Below are positions 1 through 8,776 of a DNA stretch of 64,000 bases, piece after piece; position 1 is the first letter of the stretch, and each line of letters starts with the position of its first letter. The stretch comes from Burkholderia sp. BCC0506 (GTDB lineage: Bacteria > Pseudomonadota > Gammaproteobacteria > Burkholderiales > Burkholderiaceae), in NCBI RefSeq assembly GCF_902833145.1, contig NZ_CADFEN010000005.1:186001-250000 (forward strand). Direction: 5' to 3'. Position numbers and translations under genes: made by a program. The notes below the pieces were generated by a model, which saw only the letters and a program-made list of their open reading frames with translations, was not told where the DNA came from and made no database searches.

Positions 1-217
1 AGCGATACGGGACGCCGACGAGGCTCATCGCCTGGATCGAGATTTCTTCCTGGCCGACGCTGTGGTCGACGAATTTCGGGAAATTGGCCGGCGCCGGGAA
101 TGCACGCGGCGTCGTGATCTTCATGCCCGAAGCGGACCGCGATGCCGACTGCGGCGGCACGCTGGAGCAGGCCGCAAGCAGGCAGACGACGACGACGGGA
201 ACGCAGATTCGAAGCAT
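1..217 (-). CDS. NlpC/P60-family lipoprotein, N-terminal fragment (cut by window edge)
   Basis: Only the first 72 codons lie in the window; the gene continues beyond position 1. The start ATG at 217 is followed by a short hydrophobic signal ending in a lipobox (LLAAC, Cys17), so the product should be an outer-membrane or periplasmic lipoprotein. The visible end reads ISIQAMSLVGVPYR, the segment that usually precedes the catalytic-Cys region of NlpC/P60 peptidoglycan endopeptidases. The Cys-His catalytic residues are outside the window, so the family call rests on this short match. It is the gene downstream of phoH on the same strand, but a terminator separates them. Confidence 0.65.
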   Translation of the reverse strand, partial: MLRICVPVVVVCLLAACSSVPPQSASRSASGMKITTPRAFPAPANFPKFVDHSVGQEEISIQAMSLVGVPYR

Positions 218-380
218 GGCAAGACGGGCGAGCGGCGCGCTCGCGAATCGTATGACAACAGACAGACCCGATGGTAGACGCTCCGGCGGGGCTTGAGCAA
301 CCATTCCTGAGAATTTACTTGAAGTTTCGCGCGTAAACTGCGTTGTTGCGTGACGAAGCGTTACCTTTGAATTCGACCCC

Positions 381-411
381 AAATAAAAACGGCGCTCCAA
401 AACGGAGCGCC
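381..411 (-). terminator. Rho-independent terminator after the PhoH gene
   Basis: Read leftward there is a perfect 8-bp stem (391-398 with 404-411) with a 5-nt loop, followed by a T-rich run (AAATAAAAA on the + strand). It lies 40 nt past the phoH stop codon and should end that transcript. Confidence 0.85.
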
Positions 412-450
412 GCATGGCGTCGAAAGCCGGCCGACCGGCCGGCCCGAGCG

Positions 451-2253
451 TTACAGAATGTCCGACGCGTAGTCGGCGAGCCGCGAGCGTTCGCCGCGCG
501 CGAGCGTCACGTGGCCGCTGTGGCCCCAGCCCTTGAAGCGGTCGACGACGTAGGTCAGGCCCGAGCTACCTTCGGTGAGGTAGGGCGTGTCGATCTGCGC
601 GATGTTGCCGAGGCACACGATCTTCGTGCCGGGGCCCGCGCGCGTGACGAGCGTCTTCATCTGCTTCGGCGTCAGGTTCTGCGCCTCGTCGATGATCAGG
701 TACTTGTCGACGAACGTACGGCCGCGCATGAAGTTCATGCTCTTCACCTTCAGGCGCGAACGGATCAGTTCCTGCGTTGCCGCACGGCCCCATTCGCCGG
801 CCGCGTCGTCGGTCTTCTGCAGCACTTCGAGGTTGTCGTCGAATGCACCCATCCACGGCTGCATCTTCTCTTCCTCGGTGCCCGGCAGGAAACCGATGTC
901 CTCGCCGACGGGCACGGTCGCGCGCGTCACGATGATCTCGTTGTAGCGCTTGTCGTCGAGCACCTGCGCGAGGCCGGCCGCGAGCGCGACGAGCGTCTTG
1001 CCGGTGCCGGCCTGGCCGAGCAGCGTGACGAAGTCGATCTCCGGGTTCATCAGCAGGTTCAGCGCGAAATTCTGCTCGCGGTTGCGCGCGGTGATGCCCC
1101 ACACGTTGTTCTTGTGGTGGCTGTAGTCGCGCAGCGTCTGCAGTAGCGCCGTCTTGCCGTTCAGCTCGCGGACGATCGCGTGGAACGTCGGCTCGCCGTT
1201 CTGCGGCTCGAGATAGACGAACTCGTTGACGAGCATCGACGCGACGAGCGGGCCGGTCACGCGGTAGTACGTGGTGCCCGTCTTCGTGTCCTGCCAGCTC
1301 TCCATCCCCTTCGCGTGCTTGGTCCAGAAATCCTGCGGCAGTTCGCGCACGCCGTTGTACAGGAGATCCGAATCCTCGAGCACCTGGTCGTTGAAGTAGT
1401 CTTCCGCGGGCAGGCCGAGCGCGTGCGCCTTGATCCGCATGTTGATGTCTTTCGACACCAGCACGACCTGGCGATCGGGCCGGTCGCGCTGCAGCGCGCG
1501 CACGACGCCGAGGATCTGGTTGTCGGCCTTGCCTTCGGGCAAGCCTTCGACCGGCGCGATGTCGGCGAGCTTCGTCTGGAAGTACAGGCGGCCGAGCGCG
1601 TCGCGGCTGCCGAGACGCGACAGCGGAATGCCGTCCGTGATCGGGCCGCCGTCGGCGACGAGCGCGTCGAGCGTGCGGCTGACCTGGCGGGCGTTGCGCG
1701 CGACCTCGGACATCCCCTTCTTGTGGTTGTCGAGTTCCTCGAGCGTCATCATCGGCAGATAGACGTCGTGTTCCTCGAAGCGGAAGAGGCTGCTCGGGTC
1801 GTGCATCAGCACGTTGGTGTCGAGCACGAACAGTTTCTGCTGTTCGGTTTCGGCGGGCTTGCGGCTGCGCGACTTCGTCGCGGCGCCGGCATCGCGCGCG
1901 GGCGCGGTGGCCGGTTTGCCGGCGGCCGGCTTGTCGTTGCGTGCCACCGCCGGCGCCGCGGGTTCGGCGGGCGCCGGCAGCGGCTGCAGCAGTGCGGCCG
2001 TCTGTTTGGTCTTGCGGCCGCGCGCGGGTGCGCTCGCGGCGTCGGGCGCCGAAGACGCGACGGCACGCAGCGGCGCGGCCGTGTTCGCGGCTTCGATCAT
2101 CGGTTGGGCCACGCTCGCCGGACCGTAGTCACCGGCTGTGGATGCGTCCCCTTCGGCGGATTTCTTCGCGGCTTTCGCGGGCCGCGCTTTCGCCTTGTAT
2201 TCGTCGGGCGGCAGCAGGCTGCCGAGCTTGCTGGGGGGGGTAGGCAAAGGCAT
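451..2253 (-). CDS. PIN-PhoH fusion ATPase (PhoH2/YlaK type)
   Basis: A 600-residue protein. A low-complexity Ala/Pro/Lys N-terminus (about 1-130) leads into a PIN nuclease domain starting at about residue 140 (LFVLDTNVLMHDP, with the usual acidic residues). A PhoH P-loop ATPase follows, with Walker A GQAGTGKT near 411 and Walker B LIIDEAQN near 517. Proteins of this architecture are reported to unwind and cut RNA; some are fused toxin-antitoxin descendants. The ATG at 2253 has a GAGGGA ribosome site. Longer readings to 2346 lack one. A run of eight C residues in the coding strand lies at codons 5-7. The gene has its own terminator, and the bcp terminator upstream implies its own promoter. 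Confidence 0.9.
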   Translation of the reverse strand: MPLPTPPSKLGSLLPPDEYKAKARPAKAAKKSAEGDASTAGDYGPASVAQPMIEAANTAAPLRAVASSAPDAASAPARGRKTKQTAALLQPLPAPAEPAAPAVARNDKPAAGKPATAPARDAGAATKSRSRKPAETEQQKLFVLDTNVLMHDPSSLFRFEEHDVYLPMMTLEELDNHKKGMSEVARNARQVSRTLDALVADGGPITDGIPLSRLGSRDALGRLYFQTKLADIAPVEGLPEGKADNQILGVVRALQRDRPDRQVVLVSKDINMRIKAHALGLPAEDYFNDQVLEDSDLLYNGVRELPQDFWTKHAKGMESWQDTKTGTTYYRVTGPLVASMLVNEFVYLEPQNGEPTFHAIVRELNGKTALLQTLRDYSHHKNNVWGITARNREQNFALNLLMNPEIDFVTLLGQAGTGKTLVALAAGLAQVLDDKRYNEIIVTRATVPVGEDIGFLPGTEEEKMQPWMGAFDDNLEVLQKTDDAAGEWGRAATQELIRSRLKVKSMNFMRGRTFVDKYLIIDEAQNLTPKQMKTLVTRAGPGTKIVCLGNIAQIDTPYLTEGSSGLTYVVDRFKGWGHSGHVTLARGERSRLADYASDIL

Positions 2254-2588
2254 GGTGTCCCTCGGGAGGAATCGTGTCGCATGGCGTGCGCCGCTGATCG
2301 CATCCTGCGTGACGTAGACGCATGCAGTTTGCGCGCGGTGGCGCACAGGAATTTCGTCTAGCCGGTTCGCCTAAGTGTCGATCAGCTCCTCGATGCGGTA
2401 AGGGCCGGACCGGGGCGGGCCGGCGCGCGTTCCATAAAAAAAGCCGCTGCCCCGTCGACAGGGACATGCGGCTCGGCTGATACCGTCGTGATGCGCGTCA
2501 GGTGCCGGCAAGCAGGGCAACGGGCACCGGCGCAGCTACGAGAAATATGGGGCGAACTGGCATTCATTGCGGCCCAATATAACGCGCC
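2254..2588. other. Intergenic region between phoH and bcp
   Basis: 335 bases without a convincing gene. It holds the bcp terminator (2436-2473) and must contain the phoH promoter between 2254 and about 2435, but no clear -35/-10 pair stands out there. Short open frames in it are overlaps with high-GC noise. Confidence 0.6.
2436..2473 (-). terminator. Rho-independent terminator after bcp
   Basis: Read leftward, the arms AGCCGC and GCGGCT (2442-2447 with 2468-2473) enclose a second inner pairing of GTCCC with GGGGC. A seven-T run follows (the A run at 2436-2442). It lies about 115 nt past the bcp stop. Confidence 0.8.
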
Positions 2589-3050
2589 TCAAAGCGCTTG
2601 TACAGCCTTTAGCACGTCGTCCACGTGACCCGGTACCTTGATGCCGCGCCATGCCTGGCGAAGCACGCCGTCGGCGTCGATCAGGAACGTCGAGCGCTCG
2701 ATTCCACGCACTTCCTTGCCATACATTTTCTTCATCTTGATGACATCGAACAACGCGCACAGCGCTTCGTCGGCATCGGAGATCAGCGGGAACGGCAGTT
2801 CGAGCTTGGCCTTGAAATTGTCATGCGAGCGCAGGCTGTCGCGCGACACGCCGATGACTTCCGCACCGGCTTTCTTGAACTTCGGATAGAGATCGCGGAA
2901 CTGCAGCCCTTCGGTCGTGCAGCCCGGCGTGTTGTCCTTCGGATAGAAGTACAGCACGAGCTTCTTGCCCTTCAGGTCGGACAGCGAAATGTCGCCGCCC
3001 GTGGCCGGTGCGGTGAAATCGGGAACTTGACGGTCAACTTCGACAGACAC
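2589..3050 (-). CDS. bcp: Thiol peroxidase, Bcp/PrxQ-type peroxiredoxin
   Basis: A 153-residue cytoplasmic peroxiredoxin that reduces hydrogen peroxide and organic hydroperoxides with thioredoxin as reductant. The peroxidatic Cys44 sits in the classic NTPGCTTE motif, and the YFYPKDNTPGC block is typical of PrxQ. The resolving Cys found five residues later in E. coli Bcp is absent. A second Cys at 98 (DEALCALF) matches the alternative resolving position known in other PrxQ proteins, so an atypical 2-Cys mechanism is likely. The start is GTG at 3050 with a strong AGGAGA site. It is the last gene of the leftward arn-side run, 109 bases after arnD. Confidence 0.95.
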   Translation of the reverse strand: MSVEVDRQVPDFTAPATGGDISLSDLKGKKLVLYFYPKDNTPGCTTEGLQFRDLYPKFKKAGAEVIGVSRDSLRSHDNFKAKLELPFPLISDADEALCALFDVIKMKKMYGKEVRGIERSTFLIDADGVLRQAWRGIKVPGHVDDVLKAVQAL

Positions 3051-3159
3051 GTGTTTCTCCTGTTGTTATGGACGGGCGCCGCTGCGGCGGCGCGGTTCGG
3101 CGGGGCGGCGCGGCAGCGCGCCGCACGGGCGAAGCGGCGATGCCGGCTCGCGCGCGAAC

Positions 3160-4056
3160 TCAGTCGGGCTGGACGATCAGCTCGCCGGAGCGGCCGGGGA
3201 TTTCGCCCCACGCGACAGGGTACGATGGCAGCGAGTCGCGGTCCAGCGCCGCGTGGTAGTCGCCCATCGTCGCAAACGTGTGGCCTTGCGCACGCCAGCC
3301 GGCGAGCAGTTGCTCGAACACCGGCGCGAGCTTCTGGCCTTCCAGCTCCGCATGCAGCGTGAACACCTGGTCGTGCGGATTGGCTTCGGTGAACCTGAGG
3401 ATGTGCGCGGCGACGTTGTGCGTGTCGACGCCGTCGATGCCGAGCACTTCGTCGAGCGTCGGCAGCGTGGTCGGCATCTGCACGTGCGACAGCGTGCGGC
3501 CGCCGACGACGGGCAGGTACGGCGAGTGGCCGCGGCCGTCGGACGCGTAGCGCATGCCCCACGCGTCGATCTGCTCGAACGCGGCATCGTTCATCTGCCA
3601 GCCGGCCGCGCCGTGCGTGACGGGCGGCGCGCCGAAGATTTCGATGAAGCGCGCGCGACTCTTCTGCATCTCGCGCGCGGTCCAGTCGCGATCGCGTACG
3701 CGCACGTTGTCCTGCCAGACCACGTGATCCCACGTGTGGATCCCGCATTCGAAGCCGGCTTCGTGGATCGCGCGCATGTCGGCGATCGCGCGGCGGCCGA
3801 TGTCGGGGCCGGGCAGCAGCACGCCGTACATCAGCTGCTTCACGCCGTAGTGTTCGACCACCGACGTGCGCGACACCTTCTTCAGGAAGCCCGGGCGGAA
3901 CACGCGCCGCAGCGCCCAGCCCGTGTGATCGGGCCCGAGGCTGAAGAGGAAGGTCGCGCGCGCATTGAAGCGGTCGAAGATGCGCGCGAGGTTCGGCACG
4001 CCTTCGCGCGTGCCGCGCAGCGTGTCGACGTCGATCTTGAGGACGATGCGAGCCAA
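3160..4056 (-). CDS. arnD: ArnD, undecaprenyl-phosphate-Ara4FN deformylase
   Basis: A 298-residue polysaccharide-deacetylase (NodB-fold) enzyme that removes the formyl group from undecaprenyl-phosphate-4-formamido-arabinose, giving the L-Ara4N donor used by ArnT. Metal-binding residues are visible: Asp9/Asp11 in KIDVDT and His107/His111 in HTWDH. The only sensible start is TTG at 4056, 13 bases after the preceding stop, with a weak GCGGGA site, so expression may be low or coupled to the upstream gene. It is the last arn gene in transcription order. Confidence 0.93.
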   Translation of the reverse strand: MARIVLKIDVDTLRGTREGVPNLARIFDRFNARATFLFSLGPDHTGWALRRVFRPGFLKKVSRTSVVEHYGVKQLMYGVLLPGPDIGRRAIADMRAIHEAGFECGIHTWDHVVWQDNVRVRDRDWTAREMQKSRARFIEIFGAPPVTHGAAGWQMNDAAFEQIDAWGMRYASDGRGHSPYLPVVGGRTLSHVQMPTTLPTLDEVLGIDGVDTHNVAAHILRFTEANPHDQVFTLHAELEGQKLAPVFEQLLAGWRAQGHTFATMGDYHAALDRDSLPSYPVAWGEIPGRSGELIVQPD

Positions 4057-4069
4057 GCGAACGTCCCGC

Positions 4070-5125
4070 TCAGCCTTGCTGTTCGACGAGCGCGCGCGCG
4101 TCGGCGACGTGGCCGCGGTACGCTTCGAAGATGTTGCGCAGCGCGTCGTCGAACGTCGCCTGCGGCGCCCAGCCGAGCTCCTGCATCGTGTTGTCGATCT
4201 TCGGCACGCGGTTCTGCACGTCCTGGTAGCCGTTGCCGTAGTAGGCGCCGGACGTCGTTTCGACGAGCTTCACCTGCTTGGCCGAATCGGCGTACTCGGG
4301 GAATTCCGCGGCCAGTTCGAGCATCTTGTGCGCGAGTTCGCGAACCGAGAAGTTGTTCTTCGGATTCCCGATGTTGTAGATCTTGCCCGACGCGACGCCG
4401 CCCTTGTTCTCGATGATCTTCATCAGCGCGCTGATGCCGTCGCCGATGTCGGTGAACGCGCGCTTCTGCGAGCCGCCGTCGACGAGGCTGATGTTCTCGC
4501 CGCGCACGATGTGGCCGAGGAACTGCGTGACCACGCGCGAGCTGCCTTCCTTCGGCGTGTAGATCGAGTCGAGGCCCGGGCCGATCCAGTTGAACGGACG
4601 GAACAGCGTGAAGTTCAGGCCTTCCATCCCGTAACCCCAGATCACGCGGTCCATCAGCTGCTTCGAGCACGCGTAGATCCAGCGCGGCTTGTTGATCGGG
4701 CCGTAGGTGAGCGCCGACGCGTCCGGGTCGAACTGCTCGTCCGAGCACATGCCGTAGACTTCGGAGGTCGACGGGAACACGAGGTGCTTGCCGTACTTGA
4801 CGGCCGAACGCACGATCGGCAGGTTCGCCTCGAAGTCGAGCTCGAACACGCGCAGCGGCTGCTGGACGTAGGTGGCCGGCGTGGCGATCGCGACGAGCGG
4901 CAGGATCACGTCGCACTTCTTCACGTGATACTCGACCCACTCCTTGTTGATCGTGATGTCGCCTTCGAAGAAATGCATCCGCTCGTGGTTGACGAGGTCG
5001 CCCAGCCGATCGGTCTGCATGTCCATGCCGAACACTTCCCAATCGGTGGTTTCAAGAATGCGCTTCGACAGGTGATGGCCGATGAAGCCGTTCACACCCA
5101 GGATCAGGACTTTTTTTGCTTTCAT
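4070..5125 (-). CDS. arnA: UDP-glucuronate dehydrogenase/decarboxylase, ArnA C-terminal type, free-standing
   Basis: A 351-residue extended SDR enzyme matching the C-terminal half of E. coli ArnA. It oxidises and decarboxylates UDP-glucuronate to UDP-Ara4O with NAD. The Rossmann motif GVNGFIG covers residues 10-16, Ser121-Glu122 lie in STSEVYG, the Y151-x3-K155 pair is present, and an Arg in GGSQKRAFTD matches the catalytic Arg of ArnA. In enterobacteria this activity is fused to the formyltransferase; here the two are separate genes sharing a 4-base ATGA overlap, which implies translational coupling. Confidence 0.93.
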   Translation of the reverse strand: MKAKKVLILGVNGFIGHHLSKRILETTDWEVFGMDMQTDRLGDLVNHERMHFFEGDITINKEWVEYHVKKCDVILPLVAIATPATYVQQPLRVFELDFEANLPIVRSAVKYGKHLVFPSTSEVYGMCSDEQFDPDASALTYGPINKPRWIYACSKQLMDRVIWGYGMEGLNFTLFRPFNWIGPGLDSIYTPKEGSSRVVTQFLGHIVRGENISLVDGGSQKRAFTDIGDGISALMKIIENKGGVASGKIYNIGNPKNNFSVRELAHKMLELAAEFPEYADSAKQVKLVETTSGAYYGNGYQDVQNRVPKIDNTMQELGWAPQATFDDALRNIFEAYRGHVADARALVEQQG

Positions 5126-6069
5126 GAATGACGGGAAGAATGAATGAGCTGCGCGAATTCCGCGGGCGTCACGACGGTTTCGCTGCCGTCGCGCTGCTGC
5201 CGGAGCTCGAGAATGGATAGGGCGCGGCTGTCGCCGCAGACGCCGAATAGCGCATTATCGCTTACGTGCAGGCCGGGCGGCAAATCCGCCGCGGCGGCCG
5301 CGGCCGCGCTGCCGGGCGCCGCGAGGCGCGCACGCGCGATCACGAAGCGCGCGCCGTCGATGTCCGTGAATGCGCCCGGATACGGGGGCGCGACCGCGCG
5401 CACCAGGTTGTAGACCTGCGCGGCCGGCTTCGACCAGTCGACGCGGCCGTCCTCGGGCTTGCGTCCGCCGTAGTAGCTGCCGGTCGCGAGATCGTTCGGC
5501 AGGTGCGGCGCCTCGCCCGCGAGCAGTGCGGGCAGCACGCGCCAGAGCGTCTGCTCGGCGGCCACCGTGACCTTGTCGAACACCTGCGCGGCCGTGTCGT
5601 CCGGCAGGATCGGCACCGCGGTCTGCGCGATGATGGCGCCCGCGTCGGGCTTGGCGGCCATCTCGTGCAGCGTCGCGCCGGTTTCGGTCTCGCCGTTCAG
5701 CACGGCCCAGTTCGTCGGTACCCGACCCCGGTATTTCGGCAGCAGCGAACCGTGCATGTTGTACGCGCCGCGCGGCGCGATCGCGAGCAGATCGACCGGC
5801 AGCATGTGCCGGTAGTAGAACGAGAAGATGAAATCGGGCCGCGCGTCGGACACCGCGCGGCGCAGCGCCGGGTCGGCCGGGTCGGCCGGCGTGACGACCG
5901 GAATGCCGTGCTCGGCCGCGACGGACGCGACGCTGCCGAACCAGATGTTCTCGTTCGGATTGTCCTCGTGCGTGACGACCAGCGCGACGTCGACGCCGCG
6001 CGCGAGCAGCACCTGCAGGCAGCGCACGCCGACGTTGTGATACGCGAAGACGACCGCGCGCGGCTTCAT
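5122..6069 (-). CDS. UDP-Ara4N formyltransferase, ArnA N-terminal type, free-standing
   Basis: A 315-residue enzyme that formylates UDP-L-Ara4N using N10-formyltetrahydrofolate, before transfer to undecaprenyl phosphate. The catalytic triad is in the expected places: Asn104 and His106 in NMHGSLLPKYRG and Asp142 in AKPDAG. A C-terminal formyltransferase domain with an Ala-rich insertion (about residues 252-262) follows. The start ATG at 6069 overlaps the arnC stop by four bases, and its own stop overlaps the next start the same way. A longer open frame upstream only reads through arnC in another frame. Confidence 0.93.
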   Translation of the reverse strand: MKPRAVVFAYHNVGVRCLQVLLARGVDVALVVTHEDNPNENIWFGSVASVAAEHGIPVVTPADPADPALRRAVSDARPDFIFSFYYRHMLPVDLLAIAPRGAYNMHGSLLPKYRGRVPTNWAVLNGETETGATLHEMAAKPDAGAIIAQTAVPILPDDTAAQVFDKVTVAAEQTLWRVLPALLAGEAPHLPNDLATGSYYGGRKPEDGRVDWSKPAAQVYNLVRAVAPPYPGAFTDIDGARFVIARARLAAPGSAAAAAAADLPPGLHVSDNALFGVCGDSRALSILELRQQRDGSETVVTPAEFAQLIHSSRHS

Positions 6070-7103
6070 TGCGCGGCTCCCGGGCGGTTCGCGGCGGCCG
6101 GCACCGGCGGCATGCCGTCGTGCTGCTCGAGCACGGCCTGGATCAGGTAGCGGGGACGCGCGCGCACCTGCTGGTAGATGCGGCCGACGTATTCGCCGAG
6201 CAGGCCGAGCGCGAAGATGATCACGCCGAGCAGGAAGAACGTGATCGCGAACAGCGTGAACACGCCTTGCACTTCCGCGCCGACGATGAAGCGGCGCACG
6301 AGCAGCAGCACGAACAGCGCGGCCGAGCCGAGCGACAGGATCACGCCGATGAACGACAGCCATTGCAGCGGCACGACGGAGAAGCCCGTCACGAGGTCGA
6401 AGTTCAGCCGGATCAGGCTGTACAGCGAGTACTTCGACTGGCCCGCGAAGCGTTCCTCGTGCGCGACCTCGATTTCGGTCGGGTTCTGCGCGAACGTGTA
6501 CGCGAGCGCGGGGATGAACGTGTTGACTTCGCCGCACACGTTGATCGTGTCGATGATGCGGCGGCTGTACGCGCGCAGCATGCAGCCCTGGTCGGTCATC
6601 TTGATGCGCGTGATGCGCTCGCGCAGCCGGTTCATCATCTGCGACGCCTTGCGCCGCCACAGGCTGTCCTGGCGCTGCTTGCGGATCGAGCCGACGTAGT
6701 CGTAGCCCTCGTGCATCTTCGCGATCAGCTTGCCGATTTCCTCGGGCGGGTTCTGCAGGTCGGCGTCGAGCGTGATCACGATCTCGCCGCGCGACTGCGC
6801 GAAGCCGGCGAGGATCGCCATGTGCTGGCCGTAGTTGCCGTTGAGCAGCACGACGCGCGTCGTGTCGGGCCGAACGTGGAACTGATCGGCGAGCATCGCG
6901 GCCGAGCGGTCGCGGCTGCCGTCGTTGATCAGGATCACTTCGTACGACGTGTCGAGTGCGTCGAGCGCCGGATACAGCCGCGCGAACAGCGCGGCGAGAC
7001 CGTCTTCCTCGTTGTATACGGGGATGATGACCGAGACTTCGGGCCGGCCGGCGTCCAGGTGCGCGGCGCCCGGATGCCCGGCGCGTGCTTCAAGGTGACT
7101 CAT
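6066..7103 (-). CDS. arnC: ArnC, undecaprenyl-phosphate Ara4FN transferase
   Basis: A 345-residue GT2 glycosyltransferase that moves formylated Ara4N from UDP to undecaprenyl phosphate at the inner membrane. SVIIPVYNEEDG opens the GT-A domain near residue 24, and DADLQNPPEEI carries the metal-binding Asp pair. Two C-terminal membrane helices are visible (about 245-270 and 280-305). The first 22 residues are an extra N-terminal extension compared with enterobacterial ArnC. It sits 6 bases after the arnB stop and overlaps the next gene by four bases. Confidence 0.93.
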   Translation of the reverse strand: MSHLEARAGHPGAAHLDAGRPEVSVIIPVYNEEDGLAALFARLYPALDALDTSYEVILINDGSRDRSAAMLADQFHVRPDTTRVVLLNGNYGQHMAILAGFAQSRGEIVITLDADLQNPPEEIGKLIAKMHEGYDYVGSIRKQRQDSLWRRKASQMMNRLRERITRIKMTDQGCMLRAYSRRIIDTINVCGEVNTFIPALAYTFAQNPTEIEVAHEERFAGQSKYSLYSLIRLNFDLVTGFSVVPLQWLSFIGVILSLGSAALFVLLLVRRFIVGAEVQGVFTLFAITFFLLGVIIFALGLLGEYVGRIYQQVRARPRYLIQAVLEQHDGMPPVPAAANRPGAAQ

Positions 7104-7109
7104 GTACGC

Positions 7110-8261
7110 TTATTTTCCGTATTGTTCGCAAATCTGATTGACGGCGTCGACCACGCGACGCACGTCGCCTTCCGTCATCTGCGTAAACAGCGGCAGCGTG
7201 ACGGTCGACGCGCCGTACCGTTCGGCGTGGGGGAACATGCCCTCCTTGAAACCGCGCGCACGGTACAGCGTGAAAAGGTGGATCGCCGGGTAGTGGATGC
7301 CGGTGCCGATGCCGCGTTCCTTCATGTGCGCCATGAATTCGGCGCGCGTGATCGTCAGCCGCTCGAGCGGCAGCGTGACCAGGAACATGTGCCAGTTGCC
7401 GTTCTCGAATTCGGCGACCGGCAGGCCGAGGCCCAGCTTCACGGCCGCGCCGCCGTCGAACGCGGCGAAATAGGCACGGGCGAGCGCGCGGCGCTGCGCG
7501 GTGAAGCGCTCGAGGTGCGGCAACTGGCCGAGGCCGACGCGCGCGGCGACGTCGGTCAGGTTGTACTTGCCGCCGAGCACGTCGCAGTCCATCCCGTCGA
7601 AGCCGGTGCGCGTGATGCCCTGCAGCCGGTACTTCTGCGCGAGCGTCGCCTCGTCCTCGTTGTTCAGCACGAGCGCGCCGCCTTCGATCGTCGTCAGGTT
7701 CTTGTTCGCGTGGAAGCTGAACGACACGATGTCGCCGATCGCGCCGATGCGCTTGCCGTTCCACGTCGAGCCGAACGCCTGCGCGGCGTCCTCGATCACG
7801 CGCAGGCCGTGCGCGCGGGCGATCGCGTACAGGCGGTCCATGTCGACCGGCAGGCCGGACAGGAACACGGGGATGATCGCCTTCGTGCGCGGCGTGATCG
7901 CCTGCTCGAGCTTGTCGAGGTCGATGTTGCGCGTGACGGGATCGATGTCCGCGAACACGGGCGTCGCGCCCGTCTCGATGATCACGTTGCTGGTCGAGAC
8001 CCACGACGCCGGCGTCGTGATCACCTCGTCGCCGGGGCCGACGCCGGCGATGCGCAGCCCGATCTCGAGCGTGCAGGTGCCCGAATTGAAGGCGCGGACC
8101 GGGCGGCCGCCGCAGTACTCGGACAGCGCGGCTTCGAATTTCTGGCACTGCGGGCCGGTGGTGATCCAGCCCGAGCGCAGCACGTCGACGACGCCCTGGA
8201 TGGTTTCCTCATCGATCTCGGGGCGGGTGAACGGCAGAAACGGAGCGGTAGTCTGGCTCAT
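7110..8261 (-). CDS. arnB: ArnB, UDP-Ara4O aminotransferase
   Basis: A 383-residue fold-type I PLP aminotransferase of the DegT/DnrJ/EryC1 family that converts UDP-Ara4O to UDP-L-Ara4N with glutamate. The Schiff-base lysine is Lys187 in FHANKNLTTIEGG, matching Lys188 of Salmonella ArnB. The ATG at 8261 (MSQTTAPFLPF) aligns with the family start; a longer reading to 8324 is unlikely. The gap to the upstream SMR gene is 130 bases, larger than elsewhere in the cluster, so a second promoter there is possible, though none is obvious. Confidence 0.94.
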   Translation of the reverse strand: MSQTTAPFLPFTRPEIDEETIQGVVDVLRSGWITTGPQCQKFEAALSEYCGGRPVRAFNSGTCTLEIGLRIAGVGPGDEVITTPASWVSTSNVIIETGATPVFADIDPVTRNIDLDKLEQAITPRTKAIIPVFLSGLPVDMDRLYAIARAHGLRVIEDAAQAFGSTWNGKRIGAIGDIVSFSFHANKNLTTIEGGALVLNNEDEATLAQKYRLQGITRTGFDGMDCDVLGGKYNLTDVAARVGLGQLPHLERFTAQRRALARAYFAAFDGGAAVKLGLGLPVAEFENGNWHMFLVTLPLERLTITRAEFMAHMKERGIGTGIHYPAIHLFTLYRARGFKEGMFPHAERYGASTVTLPLFTQMTEGDVRRVVDAVNQICEQYGK

Positions 8262-8391
8262 GAGCGCGTTGGGCCTGTAATGGCGTGTAATAAAAGGGTC
8301 GGGCGATCCGCCCGAAACCGGCATTAAACACCGGTTGGCGGATTCGTACCGTGATTTTTTGTAGGCGGACGCTTAACGCCGCGGAGCGCGC

Positions 8392-8763
8392 TCAGCTGCG
8401 CGCGAGCACGAGCACGCCGATCAGGATGATGCCGATGCCGACGAGCCGCTGGACCGACAGCACCTCGCCGAACAGGTACCACGCCGCGAACGCGTTCACG
8501 ACGTAGCCGAGCGACAGCATCGGGTACGCGATCGACACGTCGACCCGCGACAGCCCGACGATCCATACGACGACGCTCAGCACGTAGCAGCCGAGGCCGC
8601 CGATGATCGGCAACTGGGTCGCGATCTTCAGGCCGACCGGGACGATGTTCGCACGGCTGAATTCGAAGTGTCCAACGGCGTTGACGCCGGCTTTCAGCAG
8701 AAGTTGCGCACAGGCGTTGAGCATCACGCCGGTGACGATGCAGACGAACGAAACGGGGTTCAT
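8392..8763 (-). CDS. SMR/EamA-like four-helix membrane protein, probable Ara4N-lipid flippase subunit
   Basis: A 123-residue protein with four hydrophobic segments and a small-multidrug-resistance-like pattern (for example SIAYPMLSLGYVVNAFAAWYL). In enterobacteria, ArnE and ArnF of this type are proposed to flip undecaprenyl-phosphate-L-Ara4N across the inner membrane. Only one such gene is present here, so it may act as a homodimer. It lies between arnT and arnB, 13 bases after the arnT stop, which supports that role. The exact assignment to ArnE or ArnF cannot be made by eye. Confidence 0.82.
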   Translation of the reverse strand: MNPVSFVCIVTGVMLNACAQLLLKAGVNAVGHFEFSRANIVPVGLKIATQLPIIGGLGCYVLSVVVWIVGLSRVDVSIAYPMLSLGYVVNAFAAWYLFGEVLSVQRLVGIGIILIGVLVLARS

Positions 8764-8776
8764 GCGGGGGACGTCC

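Noticed and set aside
62-296. Short plus-strand frames at the left edge
   Set aside because: They lie opposite the NlpC/P60 lipoprotein start, which has a clear signal peptide and lipobox.
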